Below, one piece after another: positions 22,797 through 34,736 of a stretch of DNA of 64,000 nt (within the stretch, counting starts at the first letter, position 1; each line of letters begins with the position of its first letter). A program made the position numbers and the translations under genes. The stretch is from Narthecium ossifragum (taxonomy: Eukaryota > Streptophyta > Magnoliopsida > Dioscoreales > Nartheciaceae), in contig OY986970.1 of the NCBI GenBank assembly GCA_963920575.1, positions 2,881,654 through 2,945,653 of the forward strand, read 5' to 3'. Under the pieces are notes generated by a model. That model ran no database searches and was not told where the DNA came from. It saw only the letters and a list, made by a program, of their open reading frames with translations.

Positions 22797-24837
22797 TTAG
22801 ATTCTAGAACATCTTTGCGTGTTAAACAACATAGAGCTATGAAAAACGGACATTATCCTAACAGGGATAGTGTCAACCAAGATACCGTTAATGGAGATCG
22901 TAGGAGTATGAAGGACTATTATGTTCCTTCCAATTTTGCTCCTATGTCGGGCATACAACAACCTATTATACATGCATCCCATTATGAGTTTAAACCCCAA
23001 TTTCTTCAATACCTTTCAAATTTTCATGGTTTACCTAATGAGGACCCTTATACCCATCTTGAAGAATTCTTTGAAAAAAGTTATACGGTTAAAATTCCCA
23101 ATTTACCCGAAGATGCTATGAAATTAAAATTGTTTCCATTCACTTTGAAAGGTAAAGCCAAATATTGGCTTGGATCTTTAGAACCTCAAACAATTACTAC
23201 ATGGGAGCAATTACAAAGTGCTTTCATAGAAAACTTTTACCCTGTAGCCAAGACCCATGCTATGAGAACTCAAATAGCTACATTTCGTCAATTAGATGAT
23301 GAACCATTCCATGATGCTTGGGATCGGTTTAGAGAACTTCTAAGGAAATGTTCTCATCACCAAATTCCAAAATGGTCTATTGTAGACTATTTTTATAATG
23401 GCCTTAAATTACGCCACCAATAAGATGTTCATACGGCTTGTGGTGGGGTATTCATGACCAATCCTTATGAGGATTTGTGGGTGTTATTTGGTAAACTTGC
23501 TATAAATTTTCAAAATCATGCATTTACATCTAGGAATGTCATAGAAAATAATACTAAAGAACAATCTCATCCTAGGGGAGTCCTAGAACTATCCGATGCT
23601 ACACAAGTGGCACACCAAATTGATGCATTAAATAAGAAATTTGATCAAGTCCTTGCTTATTCTTTGAATCAAATTCCTATTAATTCTTCATCACCAAATT
23701 ACTTGCCACCTACTCCTTCATCGAATTATAATCTTCCTCCGCCTTCGGGAGAGTTGTGTTTTCTTTGTTCAACTCCGGGTCATAATGTGACCGATTGTCA
23801 CTTAGCCAATGATTACCCCAAACTTGTACAAGAACACATTAATGCAATATATGGACAATTTAAGCCCAATTATAATCCATACTCCAACACATATAATCCC
23901 GGTCTTAGAGATCATCTTAATTTCTCATGGAGGAATCCCGGACAACCAATGCCACCATATAATCAAAGACCTTCACCAATAAATAATAATAATTCAAATT
24001 ACCCTCAAAAACCAAATTTTCCTTCACCATCTCAACATCAAGCCCCTTATCAACCGCAACCACCTCAACCACATTTTCCTCCACATCAAGGCCCAAATTA
24101 TGGTCAAACATCCTATCAACCATCATCACAATACCAATCACAACCACCTACATATCAAGCTTCTCCGCAAGCTACACAAGCACCTAAACGCGACACTTAT
24201 CTTGAAGAAAAACTCCTTAAAGCATTGGATTCTTTTGAATCAAGTACCCAATTATTGCATTCTCACTCTCAATCGATTTCTAAACTTGAAATGCAAATGG
24301 GTCAACTTGCTAACTCCTTGGCAAGGAGAGAAGAAGGTCGCCTCCCAAGTCAACCTATCATGAACCCAAAAGGACAATATTTTGTTGAGTCCACCCATGA
24401 AGAGGTAAGAGCGGTAACCTCTTTTCGAAGCGGGAAGACCTATCCGAATGTTGACATGCCTAAAGAATTAGAACATGAACATGAACATGAACATATATCT
24501 CCATCTTCACATATTGTTCATGATTCTCATGCATCTCATAAGCCATCATCAAGCCATGATTTACCATCACAACCGATTGATTCAATACCATTAGAGAATA
24601 AACCACCTATTAATACATATATTCCAAAAGCTCCATTTCCATCGGCTCTTATTAATCCCTCTTCACCTCCTTTCAAGAATCAAAAGCTAGAAGACATGAT
24701 GGAAATCTTTAAGAGAGTCCAAATTAATCTTCCTTTACTTGATGCTATTAAACAAATACCATCATATGCTAAATTTCTTAAAGAGCTTTGCACGCATAAA
24801 CGTCAAACTCGGTCTCATGTGTCAAAGAAAATTGATT

Positions 24838-26229
24838 GAAAATGCACTACTTGATTTAGGAGCAAGTGTTAATCTCTTACCTTATTCGTTTTATTATGAA
24901 TATGGGATTGGAGAACTTCAACCAACGACAATGACACTTCAACTTGCCGATAGGTCAATTAAAAAACCTAGGGGTATAGTTGAAGATGTGTTGGTTAAGG
25001 TTGAGCAAGCCGTCTTTTCGGTAGATTTTGTTGTTCTTGATATGGAACCCGGAATGAAACTTAAGAAAAATATACCAATCATTTTAGGTCACCCATTCTT
25101 AGCTACGGCTAATGCATTGATTAATTGTAGGAGTGGAGTGATGACTGTTACTTTTGGTAATATGGAAATGCGATTGAATATATTTCATACTTCGAAATTT
25201 CCATTTGATAACAACGATTGTTTCATGATTGATAAGATTGATGGGTGTGTGAATGAGTCAATCATTCTTCCTCACAATGTTTCTAATGATTATATTTTCA
25301 ATGGGAGCAATGTATATGGGAATGATGCATCTAATAATGAGATTTGCGATGAAACTGTACCGGTTGTTGACAATTTAAATAATCTTTTATCGGTTTGTGA
25401 TGTTATTGTAAACGAATCAGAAGCTCTAAGTTTTTGTGATCAAAACAGTAAATTGATTGGTGAATGTATGCATAAGTTGAGGTGTTCTACATGTTATAAT
25501 ATTGCTTTGCCGGTTTATGAAGCTTTTTACGAGATAATGCCTAATCTTGATGATGATGCATGTGATATTGTTTTACCGGTTTATCAAACTTTTTATGAGG
25601 ACGGGTCTAACCTTGATAATGAGGTATGCTATATGGATTTGCCGGTTTATGAAGCCTTTTACGAAGACACATCTACTTTGAATAATGATGAATGCGATAT
25701 TAATTTACCGGTTTATGAAGTCTTTCATGACAATACTCCGAATCTTGATGAAATATTGTGTGAAAATAGTGTGTCGATTTTTGATGACTTGCATGGGGAT
25801 TATGATGATTGTGAGATGTGTTTTGATATTTTACCGGCCTCGGATGCTTGTAAAGGATTGGATGAGATTTTACCTGTTTTCGATGAGCACAATAAGTTAG
25901 ACAGTATTGGTGTGATCCCATGGTGGAGACATCCATGGGAGTTCTCATCCACTACAATTGTCATTCCAACATCTCACAATACGATGCAATTTCCAATTTT
26001 GGATCTCAAGCCATTTTCTTTGATATTGCATAAACTCTTCGGACCAAATAATATGTTTGATCGAGATTTTGACTTATCTCGGGCCAAAATTGGTAAAATA
26101 ATACAATGGTGTGCTTTAATGGGAATGTGGTATGACAATTGGCATGTGAGTAAAGCCATACGGAGATGGCTTATTTCAAGAATTTGTCAATGCTATTATA
26201 TGACATATGTTGGTATTGAGTCTAGCTAA
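24838..26229 (+). CDS. Athila-type aspartic protease plus repeat-rich C-terminal region
   Basis: The frame is +1 relative to gag and is open from 24739. It starts matching Athila protease at ENALLDLGASVNLLPYS (about 24838-24890), where DLGAS is the active-site block, and continues through QLADRSIKKPRGIVEDVLVK and PIILGHPFLATANALI to about 25200. The conserved piece between gag and protease is missing, so a deletion with frame change lies near 24800-24840. After the protease there is no RT. Instead there are acidic sequences with four copies of a ~34-residue unit built on LPVYEAFYE (25507-25760) and a 100-residue tail of unknown nature. It ends at TAA-flanked 26229. Confidence 0.75.
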   Translation, partial: ENALLDLGASVNLLPYSFYYEYGIGELQPTTMTLQLADRSIKKPRGIVEDVLVKVEQAVFSVDFVVLDMEPGMKLKKNIPIILGHPFLATANALINCRSGVMTVTFGNMEMRLNIFHTSKFPFDNNDCFMIDKIDGCVNESIILPHNVSNDYIFNGSNVYGNDASNNEICDETVPVVDNLNNLLSVCDVIVNESEALSFCDQNSKLIGECMHKLRCSTCYNIALPVYEAFYEIMPNLDDDACDIVLPVYQTFYEDGSNLDNEVCYMDLPVYEAFYEDTSTLNNDECDINLPVYEVFHDNTPNLDEILCENSVSIFDDLHGDYDDCEMCFDILPASDACKGLDEILPVFDEHNKLDSIGVIPWWRHPWEFSSTTIVIPTSHNTMQFPILDLKPFSLILHKLFGPNNMFDRDFDLSRAKIGKIIQWCALMGMWYDNWHVSKAIRRWLISRICQCYYMTYVGIESS

Positions 26230-26250
26230 AGACGTTAAATTAAGCGCTTG

Positions 26251-26266
26251 TTGGGAGGCAACCCAA
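26251..26266 (+). other. Conserved stem-loop after the pol-position ORF
   Basis: TTGGGAGGCAACCCAA can pair TTGGG with CCCAA. The surrounding AAGCGCTTGTTGGGAGGCAA block is common in Athila/Tat elements just after the pol stop. Its presence shows that the RT-integrase part was lost without disturbing this site. Confidence 0.65.
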
Positions 26267-26584
26267 TTTTTATTACTTGCATGATTGCTTGTTGTCATAT
26301 GTTTGATTGAATGCATGCATATTTCACTTTTCTTTGTATGCTTGATTGTCTGTTCTTGTTTTGTAGTGGTTTCAATTTGGTAAATTTCATTGTTGTTTGA
26401 GTGAAAATTGTATATATGTTTGATCTTGAGTCAATGCATTTGTGAGTTATAATTGTGATTGTAATGATCTATTATTCATGGATGATTGAGAAGTGGAGTG
26501 AAATAGAAGTTAAAATTCATTTTGGAGTGAAATCTTGTATTTTTAATACAACTTTTAGGATGCTTTAAAATTCGCGCTCCAGGG

Positions 26585-26993
26585 TGGATCGATCCATAAT
26601 TATTGGATCGATCCACAAACACACGTTGGATCGATCCAAATCCTTAATGGATCGATCCAAAACGGTCTCCCAAGGTAAACTCTCTGTCACCGTTTGGATC
26701 GATCCACATCTATTTTGGATCGATCCACATTTATCTTTCAGTAAGCACATTACTTGGTGGAACAATTTGGATCGATCCAAAATATAATGGATCAATCCAA
26801 CACTACGTGTTCGGATCGATACAAATCCTTTTTGGATCGATCCAACATGACCTCTCAGAGGGTCCTCTCTGTCACCGTTTGGATCGATCCACATCCATAA
26901 TGGATTGATTCAGATCCTTGCCACGTCACTCAAGTTACCATCTGTGATCATGACACATGTTTGGATCGATCCAAGTCCTTATTGGATCGATCC
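26585..26993. repeat. Second GGATCGATCC array, internal
   Basis: Eleven exact copies by eye, plus variants GGATCAATCC, GGATCGATAC and GGATTGATTC, paired as in the LTR array. It lies just upstream of the 3' ORF (ATG 27193) and of a CT-rich stretch (27040-27105), so it may be a second promoter-type unit derived from an LTR. Confidence 0.8.
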
Positions 26994-27192
26994 ACACTCC
27001 ACTGAAAACACACTTAAAGGGCGTTTAAGCGTTAGTTAGGGCATTCTTCGCCCAACCCTCTCTCCAACACTCTCTCCCTTTTCTACTTTCCTCTCCCCCA
27101 TCTCCGGCGATTTTGCTGGCGGCGTGGGCGATACCACCATCCTTCACTACCAGTGCTCCTCTATCACTCATCCGCCAGCCATCCTCTTTACT

Positions 27193-28521
27193 ATGGGGCC
27201 AAAGAAGAGGAACGCGGTCAAGAAGTCGACGGCGACGAAGGCAGCTACCAAACGGGGTGCCCTGGGTGCTTCTTCCTCGGCCGGACCGTCTTCACCACCT
27301 CCTCAATCACCAAGCAAGCGCAGCCGATCTTCAGCGCCGGAGACCACTGGTGAAGTTATACTTGACCTTTGGAAAAATCATGGATTTGAATTTGAATTCA
27401 AATTTGATATTCCTTTCTTCCGCACTCACGCACAGTCATTGGAATCTATTCGATTTTTGGAACAACACTTAGCCTTAGGGATTTGCTCACCAATTAGGAT
27501 CATCTACCCTCGGTTAATCCGGCTGTTTTATCAAAACTTGACTATTCTTCCACAAAATTCGGTTGATACCAATTGTCCAGGGTTCACATCCTCCATTCTG
27601 GGTCATCGTATTGTTTTCACTCCTAAGGCCATCAGTGACATCTTAGATGTCCCTATTTCATCCCCTGGTACCCGATATGATGCCGTTTGAGGGTGGTGTG
27701 CTTCTAAAGTTGTTCCAGTGCGAGCTTACACTAGCGATATTTATCGACGCGAACTAGATGAACAATTGTGGTTCATCGATGATATTCTATGTCGCAATGT
27801 TTTTCAGACGGCTCACCCTCAACGCCGCATAGGCGATTGGTTATGGGTCTTGTGGTGTATCCTTAAGAATATTTCCATTCCTTTTCCATCTCTCATTCTC
27901 AATGACATGGAATATTTTCTTAAAAATGCTGATAACAAGAACAAGACAAAAGCCATTTCCACACCCTTGCCTCATTTCTGATTTCCTTGTGTGTCAACCC
28001 TGGTTCTCTTCCGACGAGCCTACCATGGAAGCTCCATCCTCCTCTTTCTTTGGCCAAAATACCTGGAGCAAGGTCATTTCTAAAATGGCCAAAGCTCAGC
28101 AAGAGATTGCCTCCATCCTAGCTAAGAGGCAGCCTGTTCCACCAGCTGATCCTCAATCTGTCCCATCTGCTTCTCTTCCACCATCAGCATCTGAGCTTGC
28201 TCCACAGGTCCCACCACCCCTTTCGGAGGATGAGTCAACCTCTGAATTAGAGGATCTTCGCCTCACAATGAACGCGAGATTAGAGAAGGTTGATCATTCC
28301 TTAAGTGCTATCAAGACGGATTTGCACTATTTTCAGCAGGAGACACACCAAGAGCTCCGGAAGATACTTGCTTATTTGGCAAAGCTGTGCTCGGCAGGAC
28401 CAGCTACAGTCTCGACCTCCATGCAGATGGAGGACTTCAACACTTTACCGGAGGATCCACCAGTAGTTGATACCCCTACTCCTGCAGCTGTGCAGCCAGT
28501 TCTGCCGAGTGATGAGAGTTG
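27193..28521 (+). pseudogene. Extra 3' ORF of the Athila-like element (plant transposon protein type)
   Basis: Starts MGPKKRNAVKKST, a basic nuclear-localisation-like region, then a Ser/Pro-rich stretch. A globular domain follows (about 27350-27980) with ESIRFLEQHLALG and SILGHRIVFTPKAISDILDV, resembling the putative plant transposon protein domain found downstream of pol in Athila-related elements. TGA at 27688-27690 interrupts it in frame, and near 27960-27990 the frame shifts. The last part, to 28521, has a Pro-rich linker and a coiled-coil-like segment (LRLTMNARLEKVDHSLSAIK). It is in the envelope-like position but has no signal peptide or membrane segment that I can see. Confidence 0.6.
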
Positions 28522-28522
28522 A

Positions 28523-30584
28523 GAGTGCTGATTGTATAGCTTTTATGTGTAGTTAACAACTTGCCTAGAGTTATACATTTTTGGTTGATACTAATGCTTA
28601 GGCATTGTGACATATTTTTGGGTCATGATGTCATGGTTGTATATGAGTTCTCTTATGCTACATTGTGGATGAATGAATGAATGATTAAAGATCATTGTGA
28701 ATGATGTCATGGTTGTATATGAGTTCTTTTATGCTACATATTTTTGTGAAGTTTGGTTTTTATCTTAAGATGGTTGTTATCCTTTGTGTTTTGAGAAGTT
28801 GGATGATTATAAGTATGTGAAGGGGGTTAATCTGTGTATGTGATTGAATGTGGTACCTTTTTGAATTTGTTGTGTACCTCTTTATATTTGTGGTAGATAT
28901 TTTAAATGTATCACATATGTAAGTAGTGAGCTCATCTAAAATACAAGGGAGGTGCTGTCCAATTTTTTTTACTCATGTCAATTCTATCTCCTTCGTGTTT
29001 TCAGGATCTTTGACCAAGCAACTTATCCTCTACAATCTTATCCTATTCTCAACTCAACCCTCAATCTTTACTTAATTCATTTCTCTAGTTTTGTTCATTA
29101 ATCCTATGCTTCACATATGTGCAATTTGCCTTGCAAGGTTGAACGTCTTATACGGTTCTCAAACAACAATCCAGGTTATCTCTTTTCCTTACCCTTCAAT
29201 CGTGCTTGAGGACAATCCCGTTTAAGTTGGGGGTATGCATTACACGCTTGATAACCATTGATTAACATTTTTTATTTTACACTTCGAATGCGAAATACTT
29301 GCATCAATGATTATGTGAAAAATTCAACTCTAGTACCCTTTATGAATGATTGTTGTATGATATATTCGAAACTTCACATAGTTATAAGGATTTGCTAATC
29401 ATGATTTGGATATTATTGTTCATCTACTTTAACCCGCTTGCTACATGTTAAAGTTGGTTGAGTAATTCATCATCACTTTATATTCACACACTTATGAGGG
29501 GTTGATTAGTCAAATTGAGTGTGGTACCTTGAAGGATTAAGAAGTCGAATGTAGGAAGCATGTTTTGCTTAATTAAGAATGGTAATGCTCGTGTAGGGAA
29601 ATCCGAAAGCTTAGTAACCGGACAATGTGCGTAACAACGTGTATTGTTCGCTTCAAACGGCCTAGGAGTGAAAAAAAATATGTGTGTTGACTAGTTATAA
29701 TTCGTAGCCTTCTAGGTTCGAGCAATTAAGTCCGAGGGGTGCTTTATCAACTAATGCCCTAAAGCCAATTGGTTTGGGAGCCATTGACCCAAAGCTCGTT
29801 ACAATGGCCTAGAAGAAAACTTAAGGGATTATGACATTGCACAGTCACATACCAATGAAAAAAAATTTAAGAGAAAAAGAAAGAGAATATGTGTGATGAC
29901 TAGTTATAATTCGTAGCCTTTTGGGTTTGAGCAATTAAGTCCGAGGGTTGCTTTATCACCTAATGCCCTAAAGGCAATTGGTTTGGGAGCCATTGACCCA
30001 AAGCTCGTTACAAGGACCTAAAAGAAAGCTTAAGGGATTATGACATTGCACGGTCGCACACTAATTGAGAAAAGTATAAAGAGCAACCATGTTATATTTT
30101 AGCAAACATGTGAAATACTTGAGATGACTGAATCAGATTGGACCTTACATGGTTGATTTTGAAAATCCCAAATATTTGTGCGGTAACATCCTACACTTGG
30201 ATTCCTTGACTATACTCTAATTGTATTAAGTGTTTTAAAGTCTTTGAAGGGTGATAACCATAACTTGATTAGCATACTTCTTATACTTGTGTGATGTGAA
30301 GGGTATCATTGTGCACATGATTCTATTATTTGACATTGGAGTAAATCTAAATCACATATGAATTGATGTATTGTTTCTTGACATTTCAATTGTAAATGGG
30401 ATGTTTGTGGGTATCATCACTGTAAACCCTCACGAGATAACACTCGTCCTCTAGGGTAAACCTAGGGGTTTAACGGCTTGTCGCACATGTTAAGTGCAAT
30501 CGTGAGTCTTACGAAAGTGGCTAGTTAGATTTTATTTGTCTTTTTGCTTTGCTCGAGGACTAGCAAAGTTCAATTTGGGGGGTG
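28523..30584. other. Noncoding 3' region of the Athila-like element
   Basis: No gene. It includes a tandem duplication of about 209 bp (copies near 29679-29885 and 29888-30085, each starting TATGTGTG and containing GACTAGTTATAATTCGTAG). It also has an internal polypurine-like block at 29204-29234 (GCTTGAGGACAATCC then TTTAAGTTGGGGGT) that copies the motif preceding the 3' LTR. Confidence 0.75.
30551..30584 (+). other. Polypurine tract region of the Athila-like element
   Basis: GCTCGAGGACTAGCAAAG followed by TTTGGGGGGTG ends exactly at the LTR start TGATAAG. This is the usual Athila/Tat plus-strand primer context. Confidence 0.8.
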
Positions 30585-32294
30585 TGATAAGTCACAAAAT
30601 ATACATAATTCACCCATTCAACTGGGCTTTGTTAGCTCTCAAGCAATGCATTTTTAATATCTTTTCATATGATTTCAGGTACAAGAGCTTACAAAGAGAG
30701 TTGCATTGATTTCGAGCCAAAAAGACATCAATTATACAGATTCAGCCTTATTTGGATCGATTCCAAAGTGATTCGGATCGATCCAGACCCTTTTCCAAAG
30801 AGCCAGACTTTCTGTCACATATTGGATCGATCCGAATCCTTAATGGATCGATCCAAATATCTTTCTCTAGAGAGCTTGGTACAAATTGGATCGATCCAGA
30901 TCTGTAATGGATCGATCCATATTCCTTTTCCAGAGAGCTATGATTCTCTGGTACATATTGGATCGATCCAGATCTGTAATGGATCGATCCCTATTTCTTT
31001 TCCAGAGAGCCATGATTCTCTGGTACATAATGGATCGATCCAAATTGTTATTGGATCGATCCATAGACCCTTTCCAGAGAACTATGATTTTCTGCTACAT
31101 CTTGGATCGATCCAGACCCATTTTGGATCGATCCAAGTTGTTAGAAACCCAGATTCTGACATCTTGGATCCATCCAAACTTATTTCAGATCGATCCAAGG
31201 TCGCCTGACGGGTAAAAATGGACGGTTCTGATCTGATCCGTGGATCCACGACTTAGAGCCTATAAAATAGAGGCTTTGGCTCTGATTTGAGGATCTTTTC
31301 TCCCCTCTTTTTCCCTCCTTTCTCCAGCCTTCTCCCCCCTTAGAGTGAGAGAGAGATTGAGTGCTTCAAGGGTTGGATTTTGATGGAGAACATGGGTAAA
31401 GCTTCCTCTTCCATGGAGATCCTACCTAAGATGAGTAGCTAAATCCCTCCTCCTTGGGAATTTCATGATGTATTAGGGCTTTCTCTTTTGATTCTTGATG
31501 TAATGACTCTTGAGAGATGGTTTTTGTATGAATTCTCATGTAACTCTATATTTTTTTAATGAATTCCATTGTTAAATGGTTTGATTACCTCTTTTCATAT
31601 GGAAGTGCTTGAGAATAAGATGATGCTTACTAGATGTTTGGTTTAATTCCTCAAAGAAGTGGCTATGCTAGAACCATAGCCAATTTTAGGGAATGAATCC
31701 TTGATCTAGGGATAGGATCTTGAGGTGCTAGAACCACCCCAAGCCAAATCTATCATATTTACTATTCTTGATTTAGATGAGGGATGGGATTGAGATATTA
31801 AACCCATCTCAATCCAAGACCTTATCCATACAAAGCCTTGATCCTTTGCCAATGATTTGACCTTAGTCCGGCGATCGTTGAGCCATGATCGAATTAGAGC
31901 CTCGATGATGGATCTTTACCTTGTTATGCATGCGATGAGATGATCCTAACCCGACATCTCATTAGCGGTGAGCGATACTAATCCTACGCTCGCCGATATC
32001 CAATTTAGATGATCTCTTGAGTGTCATGCATCTTGATTCATAGAGATAATATTTAAACCTTAATTCAGATTGGAATTCCCTAGGAATTCTTCCTTGATAA
32101 ATTTCCTCTTTAGTTCTTCTAGAATACTTTCGTTAGAAAACTCAACGAATCAACCATATTGTTTACAACTAGTGTAGAGATTATATCACATTTACTAATT
32201 CAATCATCAATTCCTTGAGAACTCGACCCGTGCTTCCACTAACTACATTGTAGTTAACTATTAGTCCGGTAAATAGTTTTGTCCGCCTTTGATA
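30585..32294 (+). repeat. 3' LTR of the Athila-like element, truncated at its right end
   Basis: Begins TGATAAGTCAC. Near-identical to the 5' LTR; a GGATCGATCC array lies at 30754-31196 (11 exact copies) and the TATA box at 31261. It stops at TTTGATA (32294), some 33 bp short, where it joins the reversed PBS (GATACCAAT) of the Copia element. Confidence 0.85.
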
Positions 32295-32606
32295 CCAATT
32301 GAAGGTCCAAGAGGGGGTTGGTCTTGGGCCTTATAAAAGAAAATCGATGATGAAAATTTAGAGAGGAGGAGTCTAATAAAACAGTATGCTTGCAAATGAT
32401 AAAAGCATAAAATAAAGCAAGTAAATGAAGGATAAAAGATGAGTTAGAGAGATTGTACCATATTTTTATAGTGGTTCGGCTAACCTTGCCCTCGTCCACT
32501 TCACTCAAGGGTCCTCCTTGAGATTCCACTACTTGCAAGTCCCTACAACTTGTCCACCAACTTTATGGGTGCTTGGCAACCTATTCACCAAGTTTACGAG
32601 TGCTTA
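32291..32606 (-). mobile_element. SIRE-like Copia 5' LTR, first part, with PBS
   Basis: On the minus strand the LTR ends ACCTTCA at 32300 and is followed by ATTGGTATCA, the initiator tRNA-Met PBS of Copia elements (32299-32290). 32300-32606 matches 17758-18060. The LTR is split at 32606 by a CACTA element and continues at 54011. Confidence 0.75.
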
Positions 32607-33178
32607 CACTACAAGAGAAAAGCCCTATACCAGTGGCCGGAAACACTGGCATAGACCTAAACTGACCGCTGGCATAGCCTATACCAGCGGTCAGCACGCG
32701 TTGTTGCTCACGGCGTCGGTATAGGCTATGCCAGCGGTTATGAAGACCGCTGGTATAGCTCTATCTACACCAACAACCACGATGAACGCTGCTATTGAAT
32801 GCACAAAAGCACTGGTATAGAGCCATCATAAATGACAAATTGTAAGGTCAAAAGTGCTGGTATTGAAGGAAGTAAACGCTGGAATAGGTGTCCTACGCCC
32901 GCATTTATTGAAAACGTGGGTATATGTTATCAAGAAAACGTGGCTTGTGTATAGGCATAACCGCTGGTAAAACATAATAATAAACGCTGGTGTAGAACAC
33001 CTATTCCAGCAACTGCAGAAAACGTTGATATATGATGAAAAAAAATCGTAGGTTTTGAATGGCTAAAACCGTTGGTATAGCAAAAATACAACTGCTGGCA
33101 TTGCCCTCCCTATTTCTATTTACCCTTCGATTACTGCGTTTTTATAGTTGTTGCTATAATATGAGCAAAAATGCTGGA

Positions 33179-33179
<1 letters not shown>

Positions 33180-33213
<34 letters not shown>
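33180..33213. repeat. (TAA)n microsatellite
   Basis: About eleven TAA units inside the outer CACTA element, next to its left subterminal zone. Confidence 0.9.
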
Positions 33214-33215
<2 letters not shown>

Positions 33216-34736
33216 TTTCTATTTATTTTTTAGATCAAATATTATATAAAAACATGTAAAACAAATACCATATGTACATAAAGTCACCATATCAACAACT
33301 AGGATACAGGTGTACGATTTCCACATATCAAATATCCAAAAAACATATAAAATATTCATTCAACCTCGATACAATTGTAGGATTTCCAATATCCAAAAAA
33401 GAAATAAAATATTCATTCAACTATTTCATTCGTCCGATAATACCTGGTATTAAACTAGTTAGCTGGAAAGTCGAATAGCCAAAATTTCTCTCATGAGAGC
33501 AAGGCTTGAAAGCTCGACTTCAGTAAATGATCAGAGTTTTAGGCCACCTGCATTGAGCAATAGAAACAGATAATTACTTTTACACCTCAGCAAAGTTTTG
33601 TGCTTGAGCATGTTATCTCACAATTATCAAGTTCCAATGGAAGGATGATTTCAATATTTAGGTGACTAGATGAGAACAATAAACTTCTTCATCAGAAGGT
33701 TAGCATGCATATGTGATTTGTTATCAATGTTAGCTACTCAACATCCATATCCTAAATGTGATTTCTTGACAAAGTGTATTAGAGAACTCACTCGATTGTT
33801 TGTTTGTGATTCCAACAAATGGAGAGAAGGGGCTTCGCGTTTCGATTGGGAGAATTTAGTTGGCAAAAATTCAGCTGCAAATGTATGGCAAAAGAACAAT
33901 ATGGTATTGGAGGCAAAGCAACTACACAAGAAAATAGAGTATCTAATTTCTTTACTCCAAAGCTACTTAGGTAAAAGGTTATGGAGAAAAATGTTATATT
34001 AGATTAATGCATGGTTTTTCTAGCTTACATCCAAGATGTTCATCAAAATGCGTTGTACATAACTTGAAAGACGAAAAAAACCCAAACCATAGATAAAATG
34101 ATTACATGTCAAAACAATAGCAGCCTAAACAAGTACTCAGTTGATGTCCATGGCATGCAATCCTTGTCAAGGGATGGCTTTGCGAGGTTTTCAAGATTAA
34201 ATTCAAAGGGCATTAAGGAAAAAAAAACACGTGTACTTCAAATCAACCAGATTTAAGCCCCATACCGTAAGTAATGGTTGCATAAAGTATTTAGGAATGC
34301 TTTCTGACTAACTAACCTGTTGGTTTAACAATGAAGCTCAATACATGATTTACAAAATTTCTTAGATTAGCTCTCAAATCGTTGCTTAGCTTGGTCTGCA
34401 AGTCTGCCCATGTAAACAATGCATCTGACACTTGTCAATGAAGATTGAGCTTAAGTCTAGAGAGCTAAGCTAACAAGGAAGCCTTATATATGTCCAGCAT
34501 TGTCAACAATCACCTTGGGCCTATTGATTAACAAGTAATACCACCATACTTCTAAAGCATACAAACTGGCTAAAAATATTGAGGAGATGCACAATATCGA
34601 AAGCAATGACTTCAAAATCCAGCTGGCTAAAAATGTTACGTATAACCAAATATCGGATACAACAAACAAACATACAAACTGATACAATAGCGAAGCAAAA
34701 TAATTAAAAGTTTCAGATTGAGAGTATCACCTCTTT
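33214..34736. other. Outer CACTA interior, no gene recognised
   Basis: AT-rich. One plus-strand open stretch of 110 codons (33670-34002) has a coiled-coil-like end (EAKQLHKKIEYLISLLQ), but I do not recognise it and it may be chance or a captured fragment. Confidence 0.4.

Larger units (their letters stand above)
21470..24839 (+). pseudogene. gag of the Athila-like element, interrupted
   Basis: The reading frame opens at ATG 21470 and is cut after codon TTA (21515-21517) by the Harbinger-like element 21518-22796. It resumes in the same frame at 22800. A capsid-type retrotransposon gag domain follows at about 23020-23420, with blocks such as LKGKAKYWLGSL and TTWEQLQSAFIENFYP. An in-frame TAA at 23421-23423 breaks it; the same frame runs on to 24839. 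The later part is Pro/Gln/Asn-rich, has a Cys/His knuckle-like CFLCSTPGHNVTDCH (about 23756-23800) and ends with the DAIKQIPSYAKFLKELC block that normally leads into protease. The gene packages element RNA; this copy cannot be translated as one protein. Confidence 0.85.
19447..32294 (+). mobile_element. Athila-like Ty3 LTR retrotransposon, non-autonomous
   Basis: Two near-identical long repeats in direct orientation (19447-about 21227 and 30585-32294) flank an internal region. It holds a PBS (21228-21246), gag (about 21470-24839), protease (24838-about 25190), an extra 3' ORF (27193-28521) and a polypurine tract next to the 3' LTR. I find no reverse transcriptase, RNase H or integrase. The conserved stem-loop after the protease ORF and the extra 3' ORF fit the Athila/Tat lineage. 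Lesions in every ORF and the truncated right LTR mark it as inactive, although the close LTR match suggests a recent insertion. It is nested in the SIRE-like Copia element and is itself hit by a Harbinger-like element. Confidence 0.85.
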
